A stretch of 64,000 bases of DNA from Serratia fonticola (GTDB lineage Bacteria > Pseudomonadota > Gammaproteobacteria > Enterobacterales > Enterobacteriaceae): contig NZ_VFMK01000001.1 of the NCBI RefSeq assembly GCF_006715025.1, forward strand, positions 2,294,001 to 2,358,000, written 5' to 3'. The translations under genes were made by a program, and so were the position numbers. Positions within the stretch are counted from its first letter, which is position 1; each line of letters starts with the position of its first letter. The notes beneath the pieces are model-generated. The model was not told where the DNA came from, did not search any database, and saw nothing but the letters and a program-made list of their open reading frames with translations. Shown here piece by piece: positions 37,152-45,039 of the stretch.

Positions 37152-37871
37152 ATGAGAAAGCACATTATCAGCGCTGTGCTGGCGCATGCTGAAGAGGCGT
37201 ATCCGGCAGAGTGCTGTGGTTGGTGGTGCAAAATGGCCGCAGCCAGCAGTACCTGCGTTGCAGGAATACGGCACCAGAACCAACAGAGCAATTCAGCATG
37301 CATCCTGAGGACTACGCAGTAGCGGAGGATGCTGGGGAGATCGTCGCTATCGTTCACAGCCACCCTGATGTTACAACACAGCCGAGCCAGCTCGATATGG
37401 CACAATGTGACATGTCACAGTTACCATGGATTATTGCCAGTTGGCCAGAGGGGGATATCAGAACGATTATACCCACAGAAGGCGTTAAACCGCTGCAAGG
37501 TCGTTCGTTTGTGCATGGCATATGGGATTGTTACGCCATTGTGCGGGACTGGTACCGGCTGGAGCGCGGTATCGATCTCCCTAACTTTGAACGGTCGGAT
37601 GGCTGGTGGGAGCGCGGTGAAAACCTTTACATGCAGCACTATACCGAGGCCGGGTTTATACCGGTAACTGGTGATCTGCGTGCGCGTGGGCGACGTAATC
37701 ATTATGCAAGTGCGTGCCAACGAGCCTAATCACGCCGGGGTGTATCTCGGTGATGGGGTGATGCTCCATCACATGTACGGTAAATTGAATAACCGTGTTC
37801 CTTATGATAGGTATTGGCAAAACCGGACGAGCATCACACTTCGTCATCACCAAAACAATCTGACGCTATAA
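37152..37871 (+). pseudogene. lambda K-type tail assembly protein (MPN + NlpC/P60), twice frameshifted
   Basis: MRKHIISAVLAHAEEAYPAECCG shifts frame near 37217 into LVVQNGRSQQYL, then the JAMM/MPN motif VHSHPD with QPSQLDMAQCD, then the NlpC/P60 part with catalytic Cys (GIWDCYAIVRDW). A second shift near 37675 leads to RVGDVIIMQ, NHAGVYLGDGVMLHHM (catalytic His) and the stop at 37871. Joined, it is a full-length phage tail peptidase. It is nonfunctional as sequenced. Confidence 0.8.
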
Positions 37872-37985
37872 CCGTTGAAAAAAAACTACTAAGCTTTTAC
37901 TCTTTGTCCGGAAAATGGTTCGTTCTTATTTTCAGTGGAAATTTTTTTGGAATATAGGGCTTTAAATAATTTCAAGGAACTTTAA

Positions 37986-38399
37986 GTGAAAAAAATAATA
38001 ACTATTGCTGTTGCCTCGGTATTTTTGCTTAGTGGGTGTGCAACAATTGTTGGTGATGATACGCAGCTTGTTCAAGTTAACAGTAATCCTTCCGGTGCTT
38101 CATTTTTGATCAAGGATGAGTCTGGAAAGATTATTACTGAAGGTAAAACCCCCCAAGGAGTTAGTCTGAGAAAATCAGATGGCAGCTATTTTGGCAAGAA
38201 AAGCTATGAAATAGTTTTTTCTAAAGAAAACTATAAACCTGTTACACTCCCAATCAAAGCAAGCGCTAATGGCTGGTACATTGGTGGTAATATTCTATTT
38301 GGCGGAATAATAGGCTGGTTCGCTATTGATCCTTTTAATGGTGGCATGTATACACTCAGCCCCAAGGAAGCTAATACTGAATTAGCGCTTCAGGAATGA
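37986..38399 (+). CDS. phage-borne lipoprotein, PEGA-like
   Basis: 137 aa from GTG 37986 (AAGGA upstream). Lipobox LLSGC (Cys18) follows a short signal peptide. The mature part opens ATIVGDDTQLVQVNSNPSG, with a PEGA-like strand pattern, and ends in a Gly-rich hydrophobic hairpin (GWYIGGNILFGGIIGWFAID). Such small lipoproteins occur in lambdoid tail/moron regions; the role is unknown (surface change or superinfection control are possibilities). A terminator follows. Confidence 0.7.
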   Translation: MKKIITIAVASVFLLSGCATIVGDDTQLVQVNSNPSGASFLIKDESGKIITEGKTPQGVSLRKSDGSYFGKKSYEIVFSKENYKPVTLPIKASANGWYIGGNILFGGIIGWFAIDPFNGGMYTLSPKEANTELALQE

Positions 38400-38422
38400 A
38401 TTCGGATTATTAAATGAATACA

Positions 38423-38446
38423 ACCCGCCTCAAGGCGGGTTTTTTT
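38423..38446 (+). terminator. terminator of the lipoprotein gene
   Basis: Stem ACCCGCC/GGCGGGT with TCAA loop and six T residues. Confidence 0.9.
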
Positions 38447-38718
38447 CTGTGAAGTTTCACATAATTATATGTACTGTCGTTTATTTGTTCCAGACTAGGA
38501 TTCCATATATCAGATTCATCGCGAGATATTAGTTTGAATGGTTCGAAGTTCGCGATCAAAATTGGGACATTAATTTCACTCATGCATTCTCTCGATAATT
38601 TAATAGGGCTTGAGGTTTTCCTTACATTTTTGCAGTATCTTGCACCGGAAAGAACAGCAACCTTCTAATTTTCTAGATACTGATTTGAGTCCAGTAGAGC
38701 ACCAGAAAATGTTGTGCG
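38447..38718. other. gene-free spacer
   Basis: AT-rich stretch between convergent units; no supported gene, repeat or further terminator seen. Confidence 0.4.
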
Positions 38719-38937
38719 TTAGTATTCTTTAAAACGACTTTTAATTTTTTTTGCAATAAAAAGAAACAATATCCCAATAGCAAATGCTGAGAAGGTTAGT
38801 TTGTTGAACTGTATGAATGCATCCCTGTGTGAGAATGCAAAAAAGGACACCAAAAACATGAGTACTGAGGTGCCGATAAGTGCCTCTGCGGCATAATTAA
38901 GTAGGTTAGTTATGAGCTTAGTTACTCTATTAGACAT
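38719..38937 (-). CDS. putative membrane immunity protein for the T6SS effector
   Basis: 72 aa with two hydrophobic helices (ALIGTSVLMFLVSFFAF; LTFSAFAIGILFLFI) and a basic tail. Its ATG directly follows the effector's TGA, implying translational coupling. The location downstream of hcp and a membrane-type effector suggests an inner-membrane immunity protein. No family is named with certainty. Confidence 0.6.
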   Translation of the reverse strand: MSNRVTKLITNLLNYAAEALIGTSVLMFLVSFFAFSHRDAFIQFNKLTFSAFAIGILFLFIAKKIKSRFKEY

Positions 38938-39585
38938 TCATTCCGCCAATTTCTTTAAATATATGTCGATCAGCCGATTAAAAGCATCTTCGTCCTGTCC
39001 TTTGAGTAAAATTGCATCTTCAAAAGGTTTAGAAAAATCTTTAACTAAAAAATACAGCAAATCTAAATCACCAGCAGTTCTGAGTTTCCAATAAAGTGTA
39101 GGGTTACTCGCCATTAATCTTCTGGATGTATATACAGCCCTGGCTTGATCAGCACCAAGAGTTAAGATTGTTGAGAATGTTACACCGAATAGTATTCTCC
39201 TTACAAGTCCAGACACAAGAGCAGCATTCATTTGTCCAAGAACAATTGTGTTACTGGCAATCTTACCTCCTTCTTTTACTAATGCATTTATATATACTTG
39301 CTCTCTTTGTTCTTCGCTTAATTGAGATAAATAGTAAGATATAATGATGGTGAGTATTTTGTATAGGGTTTCCTTATTGGCATAGCCGTTTTTTATTAAG
39401 AACATTAATCGTATTTTATCGGTGTCTCTTTCGTATCGAGTATCAGTATCCAAAAAATCATAAGCTAAATATCCCATTGTAACAGGCATTGAAATCAAGC
39501 CATCAAAGGCTGCTCCTATCATAGAAGTGTCTTTGCCTTTAGTAGCCGTAACCATATCATCGGCCATTCGTGCAATGTCTGCCAT
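38938..39585 (-). CDS. putative T6SS effector, membrane-acting (Ssp6-like candidate)
   Basis: About 216 aa from ATG 39585, two bases after the hcp stop; an ATG 18 bases upstream overlapping the end of hcp would give 222 aa. A much longer reading to 39750 only shadows hcp. There are hydrophobic helices around GLISMPVTMGYLAY, ILTIIISYYLSQL and ALVSGLVRRILFGVTFSTILTLG. The position between Hcp and a small membrane protein, and the size, recall the ion-selective pore-forming effector Ssp6 of Serratia with its partner Sip6. Homology was not tested. Confidence 0.55.
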   Translation of the reverse strand: MADIARMADDMVTATKGKDTSMIGAAFDGLISMPVTMGYLAYDFLDTDTRYERDTDKIRLMFLIKNGYANKETLYKILTIIISYYLSQLSEEQREQVYINALVKEGGKIASNTIVLGQMNAALVSGLVRRILFGVTFSTILTLGADQARAVYTSRRLMASNPTLYWKLRTAGDLDLLYFLVKDFSKPFEDAILLKGQDEDAFNRLIDIYLKKLAE

Positions 39586-39586
39586 A

Positions 39587-40067
39587 TCAGTACACTCTGT
39601 CATCCCAGAAGCTGTAGGAACCGGTAGCACAGCCGATATGATTCCATGTGATATCCCTATATGAAAGAGATATGGCTTCTTGAGGAACCATGTTATTACT
39701 AGTTTGTGAGTGCGGGTAGTCGCATTTAATGCTTTTAATTTTAGCATCACCTAATCTGATTGAATAAAACTTTTCAACACCACCAGTTATAGATGTACGA
39801 TACATATAAAGCATTACTTCGAGTTTTTCGTTGTTGGAAAGACTTGATGCCAACAATGGAGATGATTTATCAACAGGCTTCAGTATGACCACGGGATGAT
39901 GAGTTACGTGCTGTTCTCGAGTCATCAGGTGTTGAAAAGAGTAAACAAAGCTCTCATCTTCATGCCCACTTTGATAAAGGTTACCAATAGATTCAAGCGT
40001 ACCACAACCTGCGGTTATCAAACCCTGTAACTCGCCTTTTACTCCCATGTAGATCAAACTAGACATT
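39587..40067 (-). CDS. hcp: Hcp-family T6SS tube/effector-carrier protein
   Basis: 160 aa. Start ATG 40067 (MSSLIYMGVKGE) with AAGGG six bases upstream. Conserved Hcp features: GLITAGCGTLESIGN, GHEDESFVYSF, VTHHPVVILKPVDKSSPLL, SNNEKLEVMLYMYRT, EKFYSIRL, EAISLSYRDITWNH. These ring-forming proteins stack into the T6SS tube and chaperone small effectors in their lumen. No other T6SS structural genes are in the window, so it is an orphan hcp that would depend on apparatus genes elsewhere. It is followed immediately by the candidate effector. Confidence 0.88.
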
Positions 40068-40296
40068 CCCATCCCTTGATAGTGCACCATAGAATTAGAA
40101 ATCGTTATCGATTAATTTGGTGTAATAGTCAAGTGATTTGTGGCAGATTTGCGGTGAGTCTCAGGTACTTAGGTGCGCGTGACTTTAGGTGGGGTGTGAA
40201 CCTTAACTTTCTGGCAGTCTCTAGGTTCAGAAGATATTTCGTGGAAAATAGATATCAGTTCTTACAGGATAGCTTTCTTAATAAATTAATATATAT
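40068..40296 (-). promoter_or_regulatory. upstream region of the hcp operon
   Basis: About 230 bases, AT-rich, with no supported gene; the hcp promoter is expected here, but no clear consensus site was placed. Confidence 0.4.
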
Positions 40297-40361
40297 ACAG
40301 AATGGCCTGTAATCTCTCAAATTGGTTGAAGCCCGACAGTAAGAGAAACAGGCCATTCTGT
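40297..40361. repeat. 14-bp inverted repeat forming a long hairpin
   Basis: Arms ACAGAATGGCCTGT (40297-40310) and ACAGGCCATTCTGT (40348-40361) are perfectly complementary, with an additional TCTCT/AGAGA pair inside. It lies between the hcp promoter region and the primase fragment. There is no T run; it could be a phage operator or a processed leader. Confidence 0.65.
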
Positions 40362-40394
40362 TAATCTCCGCTATAGCAAAAATACGAGGTAACA

Positions 40395-40944
40395 GTGAAG
40401 CAGTGCATTGAAAAAATTCGGCACGATGACCCTAGCTGTAAGTCAAGTTCTGGTAAATCATTACAAGTATGGTTAAATGAAGAACAGAATGGCCGTAAAC
40501 ATTTCAGTGGTTACTGCTTCTCTTGCTCCAAGTTGGTTCCAGACCCTTACGGTAACAATCCACCTGATACAGAAAATATCAAAACCAAGACACCTGAAGA
40601 GATTCAGGAAGAGATGGACGATATTAAATCTTGTGGCTATATAAACACAAATCACCGTAGCATTTCACCCGAGTGGTGGAAATTTTATGGCGTCCGACAG
40701 TTATATTATGAGTTTGATGGTGTTACACCAAATGCAATAGCCCACCCGTTTACACTAAATGGGGTTGTTACTCGTTGGGTTGTTAAACTTATGAACAAGA
40801 AGGTAATGTGGTCTGTTGGAGATACACAGAACAATTTTAAATGCTCAACTTATGGGGACAGTTGCGCAAGCCAATGAGGACAAGGCTGGTATAAGGCAAG
40901 CTGAAAAGGAAAGGGAAAGGTTGATTGGCTTTAGTTCTGTCCCA
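40395..40944 (+). pseudogene. T7-type primase/helicase fragment
   Basis: The reading from 40395 has the zinc-binding and linker parts of T7 gp4-like primases: Cys pairs (SCKSSSG..., GYCFSCSKL), SPEWWKFYGVRQLYYEFDG, NAIAHPFTLNG and WVVKLMNKKVMWSVGDTQN. The Toprim and helicase domains are missing. After a junction near 40840 another frame continues as VAQANEDKAGIRQAEKERERL to 40944, probably the end of a different or deleted part. It is a phage replication remnant. Confidence 0.65.
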
Positions 40945-41120
40945 TAACTATTCGTCAGTAGCGCTACTGGAGAGCGTAGCTCGACAAACAGTCATGGTGT
41001 CAAATAGTTACACTGAGAATCAGATTCTTGTAAGAAGCTTGGTAGTGTTTGATTAGAATGCTGAAAGGATTGGCGTGTACAGTGACCTATTGTACATGTA
41101 CAAATTTTCAGACAAGTTCA

Positions 41121-41147
41121 AGGGGCTAGCTATCTAGCTAACCCCTT
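41121..41147. terminator. palindromic hairpin near tRNA-Pro
   Basis: AAGGGGCTAGCTA/TAGCTAACCCCTT pairs with one mismatch per arm. It lies inside the element just downstream of the tRNA and may replace the displaced native terminator. Confidence 0.55.
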
Positions 41148-41163
41148 GTTATAACATGTGATA

Positions 41164-41194
41164 TTTGGTCGGCATGAGAGGATTCGAACCTCCG
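41164..41194. repeat. proximal attachment repeat (tRNA-Pro 3' end)
   Basis: 31 bases identical to 35676-35706; it includes the CCA end and T-arm of tRNA-Pro, so integration kept the tRNA intact. Confidence 0.9.
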
Positions 41195-41242
41195 ACCCCC
41201 GACACCCCATGACGGTGCGCTACCAGGCTGCGCTACATGCCG
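41166..41242 (-). tRNA. proL: tRNA-Pro (anticodon GGG)
   Basis: A 77-nt tRNA on the minus strand: CGGCATG acceptor, GTAGCGCAGCCTGGTAGCGC D-arm, anticodon region CACCGTCATGGGGTG as in E. coli proL, T-loop TTCGAATC and encoded CCA. Next to yejM, as in E. coli. It is the integration target of the element to its left. Confidence 0.95.
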
Positions 41243-41318
41243 ACGCAGTGCGACTATACTACCGTTTCTTGTCGCAATTTCAAGCCGATATATCACTGAT
41301 TGCTTTAGATTTAAGCAG

Positions 41319-43100
41319 TTAGTTGGCAATAAAGCGCTTAACGTCGGTCAGTACTTGTAATAACAGGGCTAACTGCGGTTTTTCGTCTTTTATTTCGTTA
41401 TCGCTCTGATCGTAGGCATGGTAGGTTCCGTTTCCATCCAGGATCAGCGTTTGTGTTGGCGTAGTAATCACCAACTGGCTGCCATTGCCGGTGGCGACCC
41501 AGTTATTTTTACGCTGGGCACTGAACAGGTCTTCCCCCTGCGAATAGTCGTTAGCGGGGGTTTTCACATGCAGCAAGCGTTGCATCAAAGTGCGCATCAC
41601 ATCGTTGTGATTGGTCAGCTTATTGATGGTTTGCGCCGGTGTGCCTGGCCAGTGGATCACCAAAGGCACCTGCAGTTGATTTCGGTTAAAACCAGTGCCT
41701 GCTCCCCAGTTGCCTTTGCCGGTATCGTTGAATTCCACACCGTGTTCGGCGGTGATCACCACCACGGTTTTATCCAGCATTCCTTTTTCTTTCAGGGTTG
41801 CCAACACCTGGGCAATCTGGGTATCAACATCTTTTGCCCCGCTGCGGTACCTTTGGATAAAGGCATCGGATGACAGGTCTTTTTCCCTTTGTTGCTCCCC
41901 ACCACTGAAGTTGATGTAAGAGAACCAGGGCTTATCTTTGCTCTGATCGGCTAGCCAGTTTTGCCATTGATGAGTGGTTACGGCGTCATTTTGCACGAAT
42001 GGCTGTGGTGGCAAAGAGAAATCGGTCAATAACGCCTGGCGGTATAGTGGGGCGTTGAAACCGTCTGAAGAGAACAGGCCGAACTGATAACCTTGATCGC
42101 TCAGCGCACCGATCAGTGCAGAAGGTTTACGTCCCGCCAGGATCCCATCCAGATAGGTAGGCGAGATGCCGTAGAACAGGCCAAATAAACCGGTATCGGC
42201 TTGATTACCGGAGCTGTAATGATCGGTGAAACGAATATTTTCCTGAGCAAAGCGGGTGAGGGCAGGCATATCCTGCGCAACATCAGCAGTGCGAACGCCA
42301 TTCACCACAATCATCAGCAGGTTGTAGCCGCTGCCTTTATCGCCGTAGCTAAGACTGTTCAACGGGTATTCAACAGCCGCAGCCGCTGGGTTACCTTGCT
42401 GTACCAGGCGGCGCTCATATTCTTGTGGATCGAGCAGACCATGCTTTTCCAGGAACTTACGCGCAGTCATCGGATAAGAGAGCGGCAGGTTAGCGCGTTG
42501 CATGGTGATTGGGCGATAGAAATTGGCATCTGCCCAGATGTAAATCAGGTGCGAAGCAAAGAACGAACAGATAAACAGCACGGCCAGCGGCTTGCCGAAG
42601 CTGCGCCGGTTAAGGCTGCGCAGTTTCTGCCAGCTCCAGGTGGCAAATAGCATTTCGATCAGAAATATCACCGGCACGGCGATAAACATCAATTGCCAGT
42701 CTCGTGCCAGTTCACTCTGATCCGGATTAACCACCAACTCCCAGACGAGCGGATTGAGATGCAGGTGGAAGTGGGTAAAGACTTCGCTGTCAACCAGCAG
42801 CAGCGTCAGCCCGGTAGTGGCCAGCGCTGCAGAAATAAATCGCAGCAGCCGCTGCGACATCACCACAAAGGTGAGCGGGAAGATGATCAGCAGATAAGCG
42901 GCAAAAACAATAAAGCTGAATTGCCCAATCAGGCTGACCAGCGCATAGACACGCCCCAGCAATGAGGACGGCCAGTCGGTGACAAACAGGTAGCGGCTGC
43001 CCAACCCAATACTGAGCAGAATATTAAATAAGGCGAACCAGTGCCCCCAACTGATCATTTGGGAGACTTTTTCACGATAACGCTGACGGTTTGTCACCAT
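41319..43100 (-). CDS. yejM: YejM/PbgA (LapC), inner-membrane regulator of LpxC turnover
   Basis: 593 aa. Five N-terminal membrane helices (about 15-195) are followed by a periplasmic sulfatase/alkaline-phosphatase-fold domain (about 245-590) with NLLMIVVNGVRTADV and TAEHGVEFNDTGKG. YejM senses lipopolysaccharide and acts with LapB to block FtsH degradation of LpxC, so it adjusts lipid A synthesis. The catalytic nucleophile of true sulfatases is absent in the family. It forms a tight pair with yejL (9 bases) and matches the E. coli order yejL-yejM-proL. Confidence 0.95.
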   Translation of the reverse strand: MVTNRQRYREKVSQMISWGHWFALFNILLSIGLGSRYLFVTDWPSSLLGRVYALVSLIGQFSFIVFAAYLLIIFPLTFVVMSQRLLRFISAALATTGLTLLLVDSEVFTHFHLHLNPLVWELVVNPDQSELARDWQLMFIAVPVIFLIEMLFATWSWQKLRSLNRRSFGKPLAVLFICSFFASHLIYIWADANFYRPITMQRANLPLSYPMTARKFLEKHGLLDPQEYERRLVQQGNPAAAAVEYPLNSLSYGDKGSGYNLLMIVVNGVRTADVAQDMPALTRFAQENIRFTDHYSSGNQADTGLFGLFYGISPTYLDGILAGRKPSALIGALSDQGYQFGLFSSDGFNAPLYRQALLTDFSLPPQPFVQNDAVTTHQWQNWLADQSKDKPWFSYINFSGGEQQREKDLSSDAFIQRYRSGAKDVDTQIAQVLATLKEKGMLDKTVVVITAEHGVEFNDTGKGNWGAGTGFNRNQLQVPLVIHWPGTPAQTINKLTNHNDVMRTLMQRLLHVKTPANDYSQGEDLFSAQRKNNWVATGNGSQLVITTPTQTLILDGNGTYHAYDQSDNEIKDEKPQLALLLQVLTDVKRFIAN

Positions 43101-43109
43101 AAATAATTA

Positions 43110-43337
43110 TTAATGCGCTTTATCTTCACGGATAGAAGCCTGCAGGGCTTCAGCAAACGATCTGGCCAGTGACTTCCGCTGTGCGGGAGCAATGCTGGTG
43201 TTGATCAAGTTGGTTACCATGTTGCCCAACACCATCAGAGAAAGATCGGTGGGAGTATGGTGCTTTTCCAAAACATTGACCAGCTCAGAGAGCAATTGTT
43301 CAACGTGTTCGTCACTGTAACGGGATGATTGTGGCAT
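43110..43337 (-). CDS. yejL: YejL family protein (DUF1414)
   Basis: 75 aa when started at ATG 43337 (MPQSSRYSDEHVEQLL), the length of E. coli YejL; an upstream in-frame ATG adds 11 residues unlike the family. Conserved DLSLMVLGNMVTNLINTSIAPAQR and the IREDKAH end are visible. It is a small helical protein of unknown function, cotranscribed with yejM. Confidence 0.93.
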   Translation of the reverse strand: MPQSSRYSDEHVEQLLSELVNVLEKHHTPTDLSLMVLGNMVTNLINTSIAPAQRKSLARSFAEALQASIREDKAH

Positions 43338-43514
43338 AAAGATTGTGCTCAAAGCCTGACAAAGTCCCATATCTTACCGTATAGAGCCGTGTTTTTCCGC
43401 TCTTTTATAGCGTGAAGATCGTTAAGGAGTTGAATATTTGGTTGCACCGCTTTTGTGTTGCAGCGAGCCCCCTTCAGTGCTTGAATACGCGCTCAAAGAA
43501 CAGGAGGATTTATC

Positions 43515-44522
43515 ATGAGTCTGGATATCGAGCAGATTGCACTGCACCAGTTGGTAAAACGCGATGAGCAGACGCTGGACGTAGTGTTGCGCGATTCCCT
43601 TCTTCCCACCAATGCGGCAGTGGAAGAGATGATGGCAGAGCTGCATCGCGTGTACAGCGCCAAGAGCAAAGCTTACGGCCTGTTCAACGAACAGAGTGAA
43701 TTGGCGGACGCGCTACGCAGTTGCCGCAAAGGGGATGAAGATTTTCTCGCATTCAGCCGTGCAGCCACGGGGCGTTTGCGCGATGAACTGGCCAAATATC
43801 CCTTTGCCGAAGGCGGTGTCGTGCTGTTCGGCCAATACCGTTACCTGATGGTGGAATATCTGTTGATCGCGGTGTTGAACAGCTGTAACAGCATGCGTGT
43901 CAATGAAGAGCTGGATATCAGCACCACCCACTATCTGGATATTAACCATGCGGATATCGTGGCTCGTATCGATTTGACCGAGTGGGAAACCAACCCGGAG
44001 TCTACCCGCTACCTGACGTTCCTGAAAGGGCGTGTAGGGCGTAAGGTTTCAGACTTCTTTATGGATTTCCTGGCGGCGGCAGAAGGCCTGGATACCAAGG
44101 CGCAAAACCGCGGCTTACTGCAGGCGGTGGATGACTACTGTGCCGATGCGCAGTTGGATAAAAATGAACGTCAATCGGTACGCCAGCAGGTTTATAGCTA
44201 CTGTAATGAGCAGTTGCAGGCGGGTGAAGAGATTGAGTTGCAGGCACTGTCTAAAGAGATCGCACCGGTTGGTGAGAAAGATTTCCTGCAGTTTTCCAGT
44301 GAACAGGGCTATGAGCTGGAAGAGAGTTTCCCGGCGGATCGTGGCACGTTACGCCAACTGACCAAATTTGCCGGCAGTGGTGGTGGTATCAGCCTGAACT
44401 TTGATGCGATGCTGTTGGGTGAACGGATTTTCTGGGACCCAGCCACCGATACGCTGACTATCCGGGGTACACCGCCGAATCTGCGCGATCAGCTACAGCG
44501 CCGTTCAAGCAGTGGTAAATAA
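43515..44522 (+). CDS. yejK: nucleoid-associated protein YejK (NdpA)
   Basis: 335 aa. AGGAGG precedes the ATG. MSLDIEQIALHQLVKRDEQ and the acidic, helical NdpA domain are conserved over the whole length; the end GTPPNLRDQLQRR fits E. coli YejK. It is a cytoplasmic DNA-associated protein reported to interact with topoisomerase IV. Divergent from yejL-yejM; convergent with rplY. Confidence 0.95.
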   Translation: MSLDIEQIALHQLVKRDEQTLDVVLRDSLLPTNAAVEEMMAELHRVYSAKSKAYGLFNEQSELADALRSCRKGDEDFLAFSRAATGRLRDELAKYPFAEGGVVLFGQYRYLMVEYLLIAVLNSCNSMRVNEELDISTTHYLDINHADIVARIDLTEWETNPESTRYLTFLKGRVGRKVSDFFMDFLAAAEGLDTKAQNRGLLQAVDDYCADAQLDKNERQSVRQQVYSYCNEQLQAGEEIELQALSKEIAPVGEKDFLQFSSEQGYELEESFPADRGTLRQLTKFAGSGGGISLNFDAMLLGERIFWDPATDTLTIRGTPPNLRDQLQRRSSSGK

Positions 44523-44540
44523 GCCCGATAGCAGCCAATA

Positions 44541-44567
44541 AAAAACGCCGCAAATGCGGCGTTTTTT
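44541..44567. terminator. bidirectional terminator yejK / rplY
   Basis: Perfect stem AACGCCGCA/TGCGGCGTT flanked by A and T runs between convergent genes. Confidence 0.92.
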
Positions 44568-44604
44568 ACTTCGGCGTCCCGAAAGCTTATCAAGCTCGTT
44601 GCGA

Positions 44605-44889
44605 TTAAACGCGAACGAAGTCGATGTGAGCCAGTTTTGGCTTGAACGGGTGACGCTGTACAGCCTGAACCTTAACTTTGGTTTCTTTACCGTCGATAAC
44701 CAGAGTTACTGCTTCGCTGTAGAATTCTGGTTTAGCTTCCATGTTCTTGACAGAATCATGGTCTAGTTCGATAGCAATCGCAGCTTCTTCGCCACCATAG
44801 ATGATAGCTGGGAATTTGTTTGCTGCACGCAGGCGGCGGCTCGCACCCTTACCCTGGTCTTTACGTACTTGTACGTTGATAGTGAACAT
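44605..44889 (-). CDS. rplY: 50S ribosomal protein L25
   Basis: 94 aa from ATG 44889 (MFTINVQVRKDQGKGASRR), the exact E. coli length; longer readings upstream are not conserved. The beta-barrel L25 fold binds 5S rRNA. FPAIIYGG and HPFKPKLAHIDFVRV are family hallmarks. It is monocistronic with a terminator shared with yejK. Confidence 0.97.
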   Translation of the reverse strand: MFTINVQVRKDQGKGASRRLRAANKFPAIIYGGEEAAIAIELDHDSVKNMEAKPEFYSEAVTLVIDGKETKVKVQAVQRHPFKPKLAHIDFVRV

Positions 44890-45039
44890 TGTTTTTTCTC
44901 TTAAAAGAAAATTTACCCTGCTACAGGCGACCCAGTAACAGGCTCGATAACCTGCTTTGACGCTGGGCAAGCCCAGGCAAAGCGGGCGGCATTTTAACGG
45001 AAAGCCGCCCCAGGGGCAATGAAAACCTGCCGCATGCCC

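Larger units (their letters stand above)
35676..41163. mobile_element. decayed integrative element at tRNA-Pro
   Basis: Bounded by 31-bp direct repeats that copy the 3' end of tRNA-Pro (35676-35706 and 41164-41194). An integrase gene sits near the left end. Contents: truncated integrase, lambda-type tail remnants, a lipoprotein, an Hcp-effector-immunity set and a T7-type primase remnant. At about 5.5 kb, with most phage genes broken, it is a prophage remnant or islet that keeps cargo. Confidence 0.85.

Noticed and set aside
39586..39750. N-terminal extension of the T6SS effector frame to 39750
   Set aside because: It lies wholly within hcp in another frame; hcp is clearly the coding frame there.
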